DNA of 64,000 nucleotides, from NCBI GenBank assembly GCA_026129685.1, contig JAHCHO010000002.1, forward strand, positions 310,001-374,000. Direction: 5' to 3'. This document shows, piece by piece, positions 33,835 to 44,959 of this stretch. The notes beneath the pieces are model-generated. The model did not search any database and was not told the origin of the DNA. It saw nothing but the letters and a program-made list of their open reading frames with translations. Positions within the stretch are counted from its first letter, which is position 1, and every line of letters starts with the position of its first letter. The stretch is from Fimbriimonadaceae bacterium. GTDB lineage: Bacteria; Armatimonadota; Fimbriimonadia; Fimbriimonadales; Fimbriimonadaceae. The translations under genes were made by a program, and so were the position numbers.

Positions 33835-35465
33835 GCCCCGAATTGTGCGGCATCGGCGGCGTTCTCGACGCGGACCGTCCGGGTCGGATACGCCAGGCTC
33901 ACGCCCATCTCGTTGGCGATGCGGAGGATGTCGCCGAGGACCTGGGCGCGCGACTCGAGTTCGGCGTCGTAGCCCGGGACCTCGAAGTAGGTCGAGAGCA
34001 GGACGTCGAGCGAACTGTCGCCGACGTCGTAGAAACTGACGCGGACCCTCTCTTGCCAGACGTCGCCACGAGTGCGCAGGTTGTCGCGGACGCGATCGCA
34101 GAACTCGGCCAGCTTTTCGGGCGGGGTGCCGTGGACGACGCCGATCGTCGTCCGGAATCGGCGGTACCGCCGACGCCCCATGTTCTCGACGCTCGCCTTG
34201 ATGAGGTTGCTGTTGGGAAGGGTGATGATCGAGTCGTCGAAAGTTCGGATGCGGGTGCTGCGCAGGTTGATCTCCTCGACCTCGCCGTCGATCGTGCCGA
34301 TGATCACCCAGTCGCCGACGGCGAAGGGCATGTCGAAGAGGATGGTCAGCGACCCGAACACGTTTTCGATGCTGTCTTTGGCGGCGAAGGCGACCACGAG
34401 GCCGCCGATGCCGAGGCCGGCAAGGATCGCGCTCACGTTGATCCCGAAGGCGGCGAGGACGACGACGAGGGCACCGAGGACGATGACAACGTCGAGCACC
34501 TTCGTGAGGAAGGGAACGACGAGGCGTCCGGTTCGCGCGCCGAAGCGGAGGGCGCGTTCCTGGATCGCGGTCGTCACGGCCTGGGTGAGGAAGTGGACGG
34601 CGAAGGCCCCGGCGGCGATGCGAACGAGGACGAAGGCGCCGGTCAGGACGGCGCTGATCGGCAAGGGATAGCCGAGGAAAGGGACGGCGTACAGGACGGC
34701 GGTGGCCCCGGCCACGCGCCCGGCGTTTCGGCGAACGCCGAACCGGATCGCGTCATCCAAGCTTCCGTGGAAGGCCCGGAGGGCAAGGCTCGCGCCCGCC
34801 TTGATCAGCGCACGGGTAGCCCGGTCCACAAGCACGAAGAGGGCCAACAGCCCGAGCAGCCCAAGCCACTGGTAGCCGAGCAAGCCGGCGATTTCCCGGT
34901 GAAGCGCTTCGGGCACGCGTCGCCGAAACCACTGAGCCGGGGCGAACGCGAATTCGTCAGGGTCGGTGCCGAACACAATCGGTTGTTCGCGAACCGCTTC
35001 CCACATGTCGTTGAGGGAGGCGACGGTATGAGCGGTGAATCGCCAGGCACCGTCCGTACCGGGAGCGACCTCAATCGTGCCGACGGTTTCTCCGGCCGCG
35101 TCACGCACGGTACGGAAGGTGAAGGCACCTTCGGACGTGGCGGGAATCGCGGCGACGCGCACGTATTCAAGCCGGTTCAGCACGGCAAGGAGCATCTTCG
35201 CGAGGCGAGGACCCCGCGATTCGGTCTCGACGGCCGGAAAGTCCGAGAGGTCGAGGGTTTCGACGGCGCGAGGGAGGTCCTCCTTCGCCATGGCTTCGAA
35301 GAACGTCCGGAAGGTCGCGCGGGGACCGTCGAGGACGCGCGCGGCGGCCGGGTCGGCGACCGAAGGCGGCGACGGAGGGCCGACCAGGTTGGGTTGCCCC
35401 AGTGCGCCCGCCAGGAGCAGGAGGAAGGCAAGGAGGACGAGTGCGAAGCGACCCCGTTTCGCCAT
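33831..35465 (-). CDS. MscS-family mechanosensitive ion channel with extended N-terminus
   Basis: A 544-aa channel. A signal peptide (MAKRGRFALVLLAFLLLLAGALGQ) and a roughly 140-residue presumably periplasmic domain precede four to five membrane helices. The MscS core runs from about residue 330: the pore helix AILAGLGIGGLVVAFAAKDSIENVFGS with its Gly/Ala pattern, then FAVGDWVIIGTIDGEVEEINLRST and the PNSNLI motif of the beta domain. The start at 35465 is an ATG preceded by TACCTT-N6. The N-terminal domain is not part of E. coli MscS and may sense or gate. The stop overlaps the aldolase start. Confidence 0.9.
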   Translation of the reverse strand: MAKRGRFALVLLAFLLLLAGALGQPNLVGPPSPPSVADPAAARVLDGPRATFRTFFEAMAKEDLPRAVETLDLSDFPAVETESRGPRLAKMLLAVLNRLEYVRVAAIPATSEGAFTFRTVRDAAGETVGTIEVAPGTDGAWRFTAHTVASLNDMWEAVREQPIVFGTDPDEFAFAPAQWFRRRVPEALHREIAGLLGYQWLGLLGLLALFVLVDRATRALIKAGASLALRAFHGSLDDAIRFGVRRNAGRVAGATAVLYAVPFLGYPLPISAVLTGAFVLVRIAAGAFAVHFLTQAVTTAIQERALRFGARTGRLVVPFLTKVLDVVIVLGALVVVLAAFGINVSAILAGLGIGGLVVAFAAKDSIENVFGSLTILFDMPFAVGDWVIIGTIDGEVEEINLRSTRIRTFDDSIITLPNSNLIKASVENMGRRRYRRFRTTIGVVHGTPPEKLAEFCDRVRDNLRTRGDVWQERVRVSFYDVGDSSLDVLLSTYFEVPGYDAELESRAQVLGDILRIANEMGVSLAYPTRTVRVENAADAAQFGA

Positions 35466-35471
35466 GCGGAG

Positions 35472-35477
35472 AAGGTA
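35472..35477 (-). promoter_or_regulatory. -10-like hexamer TACCTT, leaderless configuration
   Basis: TACCTT on the minus strand ends exactly 6 nt before the ATG of mscS. Confidence 0.4.
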
Positions 35478-35512
35478 CCGGCTTTGCCGCCGGCACCCTC
35501 TTCGGCGTTCCC

Positions 35513-38359
35513 CTATGCGGCGCGCAACAGGTCCCGGTCGTCGCGTTCCAACAACGACTTCGCCAGGGCTCGTCTCGACGCGGGTTCGAGGAACCGGTCG
35601 AACTCCTCGCCGCTCAAGGGGCGGGCGAAGAGGTAACCCTGCCCGGTGTCGCATCCCAGCGCGCGAATCGCCCGCATCTGGAATCCGGTTTCGACGCCCT
35701 CGCCGGTGACGCCCATGCTCAGACTGCGCGAGAGGGCGACGATGGCCTGGACGACGGAGATCGCCCCCGCTTCGTCCTCTAGGCGCGAGATGAAGGCGCG
35801 GTCGATCTTCAGGGTGTCGATCGGGAAAGCGCTGAGGGTGGAGAGCGAGGAGTAGCCGGTGCCGAAGTCGTCGAGGGCGATTCCGATGCCGAGCGCCTTG
35901 AGTTCGGCCAGCTTCGCGGCGACGGTTTCGGGGTCGCGCATCAGGATGGTCTCGGTGATCTCCAGGACCAGGAATCGGGGTTCGAGGCCGGAGCGCTCGA
36001 CGGCCTCGCGAACCCGGTCCACCACGTCCGGGCGTTCGAGTTGGCGGCCGGAGAGATTCACGCTGATCGTGAGGTGGGACAGGCCGGACTCCTCGCGCCA
36101 TCGGCGCATCTGGCGGCAGGCCTCTTCGATCACCCAGTAGCCGATCGGGACGATCAGGCCGGTGTCCTCGGCGATGGGGATGAAGCGGGCGGGGGCGATC
36201 ACGCCGCGCGTCGAGTGGCGCCATCGGGCGAGCGCTTCGGCGCCGGAAACGTGGCCGGTCTGCAGATCCACCAGTGGCTGGTACTCCAAGAACAGCTCGT
36301 CGCGCGCAAGCGCGGTTCGAAGCGCGGTTTCGAGTTCCATGCGCTCGGTGGCGCTGTCGTTCATGCTCTCTTCGAAGCGCACGCAGCACGACTTGCCCTT
36401 GGCCTTGGCGTGGTACATGGCGGTGTCCGCGTCTTTTAGGAGGCCCTTCGGGGAGGTTTCCTTGGTGGCGGCGAAGGCGATTCCGATGCTGGCGGACACG
36501 TAGGCGTCGCCGACCCCGAGCGACACCGCGGGGACGAGGGCCTCGAGGATTCGGGCGGCGACGTCTTCGGCCTCGCGCTCGGACTCCAGGTCCTCGAGCA
36601 GGACGGTGAACTCGTCGCCGCCGAGCCTTGCGACGGTGTCGCCGGGCCTTACGGCGGAGGTGAGCCGTTCGGCCACCTGCTGGAGGAGCCGGTCGCCGGC
36701 GTCGTGGCCGAGGCTGTCGTTCACGAACTTGAAGTTGTCGAGGTCGAGGAAGAGCATCGCGGTGCCCAAGAGGTGGCGGCTCGCTTTCGCGAGGGCGAAA
36801 GCGGTGCGGTCCAGGAACAGGGCGCGGTTCGGCAGTCCGGTGAGTTTGTCGTGGAAGGCGAGGCGTTCGATTTCGCGCTCCATCCGCTTCCGCTCGCTCA
36901 CATCCTTGAGGAACAGGTGGAATCCGGTCGAGGGCTCTTCGGTCCCGGAGTCCGCGACGATGGTGATCGCGGCGAAGATGGTGTCGCCATCGCGCCGACG
37001 CGCCTCGACCTCGGCGTCGGATTTGCCGTGTTGGCGGGCGCGGCGCAACGCCTCGGCGGCGGCTGAGCGGTCGCCGTCGGCGATCGCGACGGTCCATGCT
37101 TCACCGATGAGCTCTTCGGGCTCGTAACCGATGGAACGGGCGAAGGCGGCGTTCGCCTCGACGATCCGGCCGGACGCATCGACGCGGGAGATGCCCTCGA
37201 CCGCGTTCTCCAACGCGCTGTTCTTCTCGGCGAGTTGCTGGGTTCGCTGACCGACCAGTTGCTCGAGGGATTCGTTGTGGAGGCGCAGGCGCGCCTCGCT
37301 TTCGCGCAGGGCTTCGGCGCGCTCCAGGCTCTCGAGCATCCCGTTGATGGTGTTGGCCAGCCGACCCAGTTCGTCGCGACCGGAGAGGGCCACCCGGCCG
37401 CTGCGGCCAGAGGCGCCGATTTCCTCGACTTGAGATCCAAGGCTCGTCAGTCGAAGCAAGGCGAATCGCTCGATCACCCCCATGACGACCGCGGCGAACA
37501 CGATGCCGACCAGCAGGATGAGCTTGCTGAGGTAGCCGACGCTCGCGACGCCCTGGAGGTAGATGGATCGTGGCTCGGTCACGCGCAGGACGAGGGCCTC
37601 GCGCCCTCCGATGTCGTCCGCCACCGCGTAGCCGGTTATGGTCTTGGCGTCGGACGCGCCTTCGACGTAGCGCTGGCCCGACTGCCTTCCGTGGGTTGCG
37701 CTCGACACGTCGGCGGGTGTTTGGGAACGACCGACCGGGAACACCTCGACGGACAGCTGGGTCATCTCGCGCAGTCGTGACACTATCGATTCGTCGAGGT
37801 AGCGGGCGAAGACAATCCAGCCACGGCGCGGCGCTTTTAGGTCGGTATCGTGGACCGGGCGGACGGACACGAGCATCGGCGCGGCCACCTGTAGCACGAT
37901 TCCTTTGACGCCGTCTCCGTGGCCCTTTGCGCGGGCAAAGACGCCGTGCTCCCGCAGGTACTTCAGCATGGCGTCGGCGTTGGGGGCGGCGAGAGCGGAG
38001 GAGCGGGCGACGACCATGCGGTGATGCTCGCGCTGCGACTCGGACACCCATAGCATGAGGTCAATCTTGGTGGACGCGAGCGACTCCTGCGAGAGATTGG
38101 ACTTGATGTAGGCCGCGTTGCGGTCGGCCATGAACTCGTACGTGTCGTTCCAGTTCGACCAGTCGGCGGTGAAGACGTGAAGCTCGTCGACCATCTGGTC
38201 GAGGGTGTTGGACGCCCGCTCGACGTCGCGGCGCGCGCCGGTGCGCTCGAGGTCCTCGAAGCTGCGGAGCATGACGCGCTGCGAGAGCACGTGGATGCCG
38301 GCCAGCAAGCCCGCCAGGGTGAGCCCGATCGAGATCAGCAGTCGGAGACGCAGGGTCAT
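35513..38359 (-). CDS. Membrane c-di-GMP regulator: CHASE4-HAMP-PAS-GGDEF-EAL
   Basis: A 948-aa bifunctional-type protein. An N-terminal helix (about 5-27), a periplasmic CHASE4-like sensor (about 40-265, with DWSNWNDTY near 66-74) and a second helix (about 277-300) precede HAMP (about 300-350) and PAS (about 384-490). The GGDEF domain holds an intact GGDEF at 580-584, so diguanylate cyclase activity is possible. The EAL domain has Glu-Ala-Leu at 708-710, DDFGTGYSSL and GEGVET, so phosphodiesterase activity is also possible. It senses an unknown extracytoplasmic signal. The ATG at 38359 begins the membrane helix. It lies 47 bp upstream of mscS in the same direction. Confidence 0.93.
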   Translation of the reverse strand: MTLRLRLLISIGLTLAGLLAGIHVLSQRVMLRSFEDLERTGARRDVERASNTLDQMVDELHVFTADWSNWNDTYEFMADRNAAYIKSNLSQESLASTKIDLMLWVSESQREHHRMVVARSSALAAPNADAMLKYLREHGVFARAKGHGDGVKGIVLQVAAPMLVSVRPVHDTDLKAPRRGWIVFARYLDESIVSRLREMTQLSVEVFPVGRSQTPADVSSATHGRQSGQRYVEGASDAKTITGYAVADDIGGREALVLRVTEPRSIYLQGVASVGYLSKLILLVGIVFAAVVMGVIERFALLRLTSLGSQVEEIGASGRSGRVALSGRDELGRLANTINGMLESLERAEALRESEARLRLHNESLEQLVGQRTQQLAEKNSALENAVEGISRVDASGRIVEANAAFARSIGYEPEELIGEAWTVAIADGDRSAAAEALRRARQHGKSDAEVEARRRDGDTIFAAITIVADSGTEEPSTGFHLFLKDVSERKRMEREIERLAFHDKLTGLPNRALFLDRTAFALAKASRHLLGTAMLFLDLDNFKFVNDSLGHDAGDRLLQQVAERLTSAVRPGDTVARLGGDEFTVLLEDLESEREAEDVAARILEALVPAVSLGVGDAYVSASIGIAFAATKETSPKGLLKDADTAMYHAKAKGKSCCVRFEESMNDSATERMELETALRTALARDELFLEYQPLVDLQTGHVSGAEALARWRHSTRGVIAPARFIPIAEDTGLIVPIGYWVIEEACRQMRRWREESGLSHLTISVNLSGRQLERPDVVDRVREAVERSGLEPRFLVLEITETILMRDPETVAAKLAELKALGIGIALDDFGTGYSSLSTLSAFPIDTLKIDRAFISRLEDEAGAISVVQAIVALSRSLSMGVTGEGVETGFQMRAIRALGCDTGQGYLFARPLSGEEFDRFLEPASRRALAKSLLERDDRDLLRAA

Positions 38360-38569
38360 GGTTCGTCCCGTTCGTGCGGTTGCCCCTGGGCCAAAACCCG
38401 GTGGTTTGCTTGTTGGCGCCCCATCCTCCGCGGGCTCCCGCCGACCCCGTATTCTTCGGCAGGTTTGGGCTCCGTGCCGGTCGTCGCCGCGAAAACCGGC
38501 AATTGTGCGCGGGCCAGGTGGTCCTTCGGGTACCGCGAGCCGCGAAAGGCGCCGACAATCCGGGTGACC

Positions 38570-39331
38570 ATGAACGGGAGCACCCGCCCTCGAATCCTGA
38601 TCGTGCTGACGACGATGGCCCTCGGTTGCGCCGGGTGGACTCAGGAACCGGCGCGGATCGAAACGACGCTCAACGTCGATCTCGTGTCGAAGTACGTTTG
38701 GCGCGGCATCGTCTACGTCAACGACTGGGCGGTCCAGCCGAGCGTCGAGTTCGCCTGGGGCCAGTGGACGCTCAACCTATGGGGCAACCTCGAGCCCACG
38801 GACTGGAACCGCAACGCCTACCCTTCTAACCCCCAAGGAAGGTTCACCGAGTTCGACGCGACGGTGGAGTACGCGGGGGTGTGGCAGGGCGGCACCTGGC
38901 GGGCGTCGGTCGTTGACTATCGCTTCCCGGTCACCGGGTGGTCTCCCTATCGGGAGTGGACGGTCGCGATCGCCCGGGAGACCCAAGCGGGCGCCGCCGA
39001 AATCGAGTTGACGAGCGAGCTGGGTTCGAAGACGGGCACGTCGCTCCGGCTCGTGCTGTCCAAGTCTGTGCCGTTCGGCGACGAGAGAAGCCTGGACGTC
39101 GAGGCAGAAGCGGCCTACGGCGACGCACGGTCGAACGGATTTCTCTACGCGGCGCCGAAGTCGGGCTTCTCCTTCGCGGGCCTCCACCTGTCGAGCACCC
39201 ACGATCTCGGGCGGGGATGGTCGGTGACGCCCGCCCTGCACTTCACGACCCTCGTCGACCGGGCGATGCTGGCGGGGCAACCGCGCCGCACCAACGCGTG
39301 GCTCGGCGTGAGCGTCTCGCGGAAGCTGTAG
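38570..39331 (+). CDS. TorF-like putative porin (Gcw_chp family)
   Basis: A 253-aa exported protein with a signal peptide (RPRILIVLTTMALGCAGWTQ) and strand-rich mature sequence. LVSKYVWRGIVYVNDWAVQPSVEF near residues 40-64 is the recognisable start of the TorF/Gcw_chp family of small outer-membrane barrels. The chain ends LGVSVSRKL rather than in a terminal Phe. Function is unknown; a channel role is inferred from the family. The ATG at 38570 is chosen; an in-frame GTG lies 6 nt earlier. It converges on priA with only 11 bp between the stops. Confidence 0.7.
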   Translation: MNGSTRPRILIVLTTMALGCAGWTQEPARIETTLNVDLVSKYVWRGIVYVNDWAVQPSVEFAWGQWTLNLWGNLEPTDWNRNAYPSNPQGRFTEFDATVEYAGVWQGGTWRASVVDYRFPVTGWSPYREWTVAIARETQAGAAEIELTSELGSKTGTSLRLVLSKSVPFGDERSLDVEAEAAYGDARSNGFLYAAPKSGFSFAGLHLSSTHDLGRGWSVTPALHFTTLVDRAMLAGQPRRTNAWLGVSVSRKL

Positions 39332-39342
39332 GTCGTTCCGGC

Positions 39343-41759
<2,417 letters not shown>

Positions 41760-41763
<4 letters not shown>

Positions 41764-42485
41764 GTGGAAGTCTCGTTCACGCGGCCGAAGATCGCCTCGG
41801 CGGCAAGGATGGCGACGGTTTCGCCCTCCACGGTGGCGACCAGCTCGCCTTCAGGACCGATGCCGATGCCGATGGCGTCCTCCCCGTCGAGGGTCTTGTA
41901 GCGCTTTCCGGGGGTGTCGTCGAACACGCGCCAGATCGGGGCGAGTTCGGCCCAGTCGTCCGGCTCGGGCAAGGCGTCGAATCCGGCGACCACGAGCCGA
42001 GCGAGGCCCTCGGCGGACAGGTCTCCCCGGCGCTCGATCGCCAGACTCGTGGCGAACTCGCGGACACCGACCGGAAGGGCCAAGGGACCGAGGTTGACCC
42101 CAACCCCGACCACCGGGACGCGTCGGCCCTTGTCGTCGACGCACATCTCGGTGAGGATGCCGCCGACCTTCTTGCCGCGAATGGTCACGTCGTTCGGCCA
42201 GCGCAGTTGGGCACGCACCGCCCCCGCGACGGCGAGGGCGACGCTCATGCCGACGAGCCACGGTTTGGGATGGTCGGCGTAGTCGCGGAACACGAAGCTG
42301 ACGGTGAGGGACTCGTCGCGGCGACTGATCCAAGTCCGACCGAAGCGACCGCGGCCCGCCTCTTGGTGGTGGGCGAACACGGCGCCGACGTCCTCGCCGG
42401 CCTTGAGCCGACGCGAGGCTTCCGCCTGGGTCGAGTCCACGGTTTCGAGTTCGACCCAGGAACCGGTCAGGAGGGGGGATTTCAT
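41760..42485 (-). CDS. birA: Biotin--[acetyl-CoA-carboxylase] ligase, without DNA-binding domain
   Basis: A 241-aa ligase that activates biotin to biotinyl-AMP and attaches it to the carboxyl carrier protein. ETVDSTQAEASRRL at the N-terminus, AGRGRFGRTW near residue 48 (biotinyl-AMP loop) and LRWPNDVTIRGKKVGGIL near 93 are intact. The helix-turn-helix domain of the E. coli repressor-ligase is absent, so it is a class I enzyme that should not regulate transcription. The ATG at 42485 overlaps the nadC stop (ATGA), and its own stop overlaps the priA start. Confidence 0.93.
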
Positions 42486-43327
42486 GCGAATTCGAGGTGG
42501 AACGGCACCGGAGGCGCCGCCATGGTGACGGCGCTGACCGAGACGAGGTCCACCCCTGATTCTGCCACAGCGCGGACGGTGTCGAGACGAATCCCGCCAC
42601 TCGCCTCGAACCTCGCCTTCCCCCGATGTCGGGCGACGATCTCGGCCATGGCGTCGGGCGCCATGTTGTCGAGCATGACGGTGTCCGCCCCCGCCCGAAT
42701 CGCGGCTTCGACCTGCTCGGCCGATTCGCACTCGACCTCGATGCCCGCAAGGTGCGAGCAAACCCGCCGAATCCGTGCAACCGCCTCCAGGGGTCCGCCA
42801 CAGGCCCGGAGATGGTTGTCCTTGACCATGGCGGCGTCGTAGAGCCCCATGCGATGATTGTGTCCACCGCCGCAACGCACCGCGTACTTCTGCAGCGACC
42901 GCAGTCCGGGGAGGGTCTTGCGGGTGTCCACGAGGCGGGCACGGGTCCCGCTCAGCCGGTCGACGAAGGCACGCGTCAGGGTCGCGGTGCCGGACAGGGT
43001 CATCAGGAAGTTCAGGGCGACGCGCTCGTGGGCGGTCACCAGTCGGGCGGGGCCGACTCCTTCGGCCACGCGGGTTCCAGGCCCGACCGGTTCACCGTCT
43101 TCGAGCGCGAGCGAACACGCGGCGAACTCGTCGGGACGGTCGAGAAGGTAGGCCACGACGCCGGCCCCGCACAACACGCCATCGCCCTGCGCCTCGATGC
43201 ACCAGGAAACGCGAGCTGCGGGGTCCAGGCATATGGCGGCGAGGTCGCCGGTGCCGAGATCTTCCTCGAGGGCCCGATCAACGAGGGCCTGCCAGCCGTG
43301 GGGAGGGGGGTCGAACCAGCCGTTCAC
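42482..43327 (-). CDS. nadC: Nicotinate-nucleotide pyrophosphorylase (carboxylating)
   Basis: A 281-aa quinolinate phosphoribosyltransferase that makes NaMN from quinolinate and PRPP in de novo NAD synthesis. VDTRKTLPGLRSLQKYAV near residue 136 is the active-site segment with Arg and Lys. CGGGHNHRMGLYDAAMVKDNHL near 155 carries the conserved His and Lys. TVMLDNM near 217 and the C-terminal FEASGGI barrel strand complete it. Length is normal. The start at 43327 overlaps the stop of the upstream unknown gene by 4 nt. No nadA or nadB is adjacent. Confidence 0.94.
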   Translation of the reverse strand: MNGWFDPPPHGWQALVDRALEEDLGTGDLAAICLDPAARVSWCIEAQGDGVLCGAGVVAYLLDRPDEFAACSLALEDGEPVGPGTRVAEGVGPARLVTAHERVALNFLMTLSGTATLTRAFVDRLSGTRARLVDTRKTLPGLRSLQKYAVRCGGGHNHRMGLYDAAMVKDNHLRACGGPLEAVARIRRVCSHLAGIEVECESAEQVEAAIRAGADTVMLDNMAPDAMAEIVARHRGKARFEASGGIRLDTVRAVAESGVDLVSVSAVTMAAPPVPFHLEFA

Positions 43328-43806
43328 GCGGTTTCCAACGGTACCTTACAGCGTGCGCCGATCTCGTCCAGGAGCACGTCGTAGGCGACTTCCATCCCGT
43401 TGCGCTCCCACCCGATCGGTACCCTGACGCGCCCGACCGAGATGTGGGCGGGGGGATCGATCTTGACCTCGCCCTCGCGCAGGACGAGTCGGGCCCGGTC
43501 CCCTTTGACCTCGATGCTCTTCACGTCGTTGTACCGGACGGTCTTGGTCTTGGCGCCCTGCACGATCTCCATCAGTTCCTCGTAGAGGACGTACTCCGAG
43601 GCGTTCGCTTGGGCGTGCAGGGCCTGCGCGACGGCGGTTTTCCCCGCGCCGAAGATCGCGCCCGCGGCATCGCGGAAGTTCCGACGAAGGTCGTCGCCGC
43701 CCCGGAAGGCGGCTTGCCCTCGGCGTTGGGCGTCGCGGGCGGCGCTTTCGGACCCCATCTGGAGCCAGCGCACCGCATCGGCGGGTCGGTAACGTACGAC
43801 GGACAT
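43324..43806 (-). CDS. Unknown conserved-looking protein, first gene of the nadC-birA-priA operon
   Basis: A 160-aa soluble protein. The N-terminal half is helical and rich in Ala, Arg and Gln (EAARDAQRRGQAAFRGG-like composition). The C-terminal half is beta-rich, with KTKTVRYNDVKSIEVKGDRA and HISVGRVRVPIGW, like a small PH- or OB-like domain. I do not recognise the family. The start is placed at the ATG 43806 because a TATAAT (43817-43822) ends 10 nt before it; an in-frame ATG at 43818 would sit on that -10 box. Its stop overlaps the nadC start by 4 nt, so it is translated with nadC. Confidence 0.65.
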   Translation of the reverse strand: MSVVRYRPADAVRWLQMGSESAARDAQRRGQAAFRGGDDLRRNFRDAAGAIFGAGKTAVAQALHAQANASEYVLYEELMEIVQGAKTKTVRYNDVKSIEVKGDRARLVLREGEVKIDPPAHISVGRVRVPIGWERNGMEVAYDVLLDEIGARCKVPLETA

Positions 43807-43816
43807 TGTGAACGCC

Positions 43817-43822
43817 ATTATA
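43817..43822 (-). promoter_or_regulatory. -10 hexamer TATAAT of the nadC-birA-priA operon
   Basis: A perfect TATAAT on the minus strand, 10 nt before the ATG at 43806, which would leave a leader of only about 3 nt. No strong -35 box is seen. Confidence 0.55.
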
Positions 43823-43860
43823 GGGGGGCCGGCAGACGGCAAAGGGCCGTTTGGCAGGGC

Positions 43861-44211
43861 CTATAGACGGCGTTCCCATCGCACGACCCGGCCGGCTCGC
43901 TTCAGGACAAGCGTGTTGCCCTGCGGCGTCGCTTCGAAGACGGTCGGATCGGGTCGCCGAGGGATCGGACGGTCGCGCTGAAGCACCAAGTCGTAGCGAA
44001 GGGTGAGTCTCCCGTCCTCGAAGCGCCAGGTCCCGTAGCCTTCCCAGGAGTCGGGACCGGCACATCCGAACTCGTAACGCCCGCCACCGAGCAGCCGGAT
44101 CTCGCAGTCGTCCGCCGACGAGAGGGGAAGGGCCCCACGCCACCGTCCGGTCAGGTCCACATGCCGGCAACCCGCGATCAGCAGGATCGGGAGCCACCAC
44201 GCACGACGCAT
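43861..44211 (-). CDS. Small putative lipoprotein, unknown function
   Basis: A 116-aa protein. MRRAWWLPILLIAGC is a type II signal peptide with the lipobox Cys at residue 15. The mature part contains LTGRWRGALPL and later GYGTWRFEDGRLTLRYDL, a beta-rich pattern like small lipocalin/META-type envelope domains, but no family is certain. The ATG at 44211 is preceded by TATCCT-N6, the leaderless pattern. It is divergent from the RibD_C gene, 64 bp away. Confidence 0.65.
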   Translation of the reverse strand: MRRAWWLPILLIAGCRHVDLTGRWRGALPLSSADDCEIRLLGGGRYEFGCAGPDSWEGYGTWRFEDGRLTLRYDLVLQRDRPIPRRPDPTVFEATPQGNTLVLKRAGRVVRWERRL

Positions 44212-44217
44212 GCCGAC

Positions 44218-44223
44218 AGGATA
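44218..44223 (-). promoter_or_regulatory. -10 hexamer TATCCT, leaderless configuration
   Basis: TATCCT on the minus strand ends exactly 6 nt before the ATG of the small lipoprotein gene at 44211. Confidence 0.5.
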
Positions 44224-44275
44224 TCGCTAACGCACGCGGCCCTGTTCGCGTAGGCCAGAATCGAACACGGGCCCC

Positions 44276-44959
44276 ATGTCCATTCCTTACGCCGACCTGG
44301 CCTATCCTCCCTGTCCCGCCGGACGCCCGTACGTCGCCGTCAATATGGCGACGACGATCGATGGCAAGATTCTGACGGGCGAGCGCGACGAACCGGTGGC
44401 CGATCTGGGCTCGGCGGTGGACAGGGCCACGATGCGGCGGATCGAGGCCAGCGTGCAGGCGGTGATGATCGGGGCGGGGACGCTTCGCGCAACCCCCGGC
44501 CTCTGGTACCCGACCGACCTTTGGCGGATCGTAGTGTCGGGTTCCGGACGGGTGGACGGGGGGTCGCGCTTCTTCGGCGACGCGCCAGACCGAGCCATCC
44601 TTCTGACGGGCTCGAAGAACCTTCCCGCTCTGCCACCGGGCGTCAGGGTATGGTCCGCGGACCTTGCGGACGCTTTGGCGCGGTTGCGCGTCGACCTTGG
44701 TATCGAACGCCTCCTCGTCGAGGGAGGGAGCGAACTCAACGCCCAACTGCTCGCCGCCGACTTGGTCGACGAGTTGTTTCTCACGCTGGCGCCAAAGGTG
44801 AAGCTGGGCTCCTTGGTCCCAACTTACGCGGGCGGCGACCCGCTTCCTCGCCATCGGGTCCAGCGTTACCGGTTGTTGGAGGCCACCGTCGTCGAGGACG
44901 AGGTGTTCCTGCGGTACCGTCGAGTTCGCCCGAGCCCGGGAGGCCCCTCCCCTGCGTAA
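44276..44959 (+). CDS. RibD C-terminal-domain reductase (dihydrofolate-reductase fold)
   Basis: A 227-aa stand-alone RibD_C protein. RPYVAVNMATTIDGKI near residues 22-37 is the family start. AVMIGAGTLRATPG near 62 and IERLLVEGGSELNAQLLAADLVDEL near 143 are the cofactor and substrate motifs. In riboflavin synthesis this domain reduces the ribosylamino-pyrimidine; stand-alone copies have varied or unknown reductase roles. No rib genes are nearby. The TAA stop lies within 8 nt of the start proposed for the next gene, so the two are probably coupled. Confidence 0.85.
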   Translation: MSIPYADLAYPPCPAGRPYVAVNMATTIDGKILTGERDEPVADLGSAVDRATMRRIEASVQAVMIGAGTLRATPGLWYPTDLWRIVVSGSGRVDGGSRFFGDAPDRAILLTGSKNLPALPPGVRVWSADLADALARLRVDLGIERLLVEGGSELNAQLLAADLVDELFLTLAPKVKLGSLVPTYAGGDPLPRHRVQRYRLLEATVVEDEVFLRYRRVRPSPGGPSPA

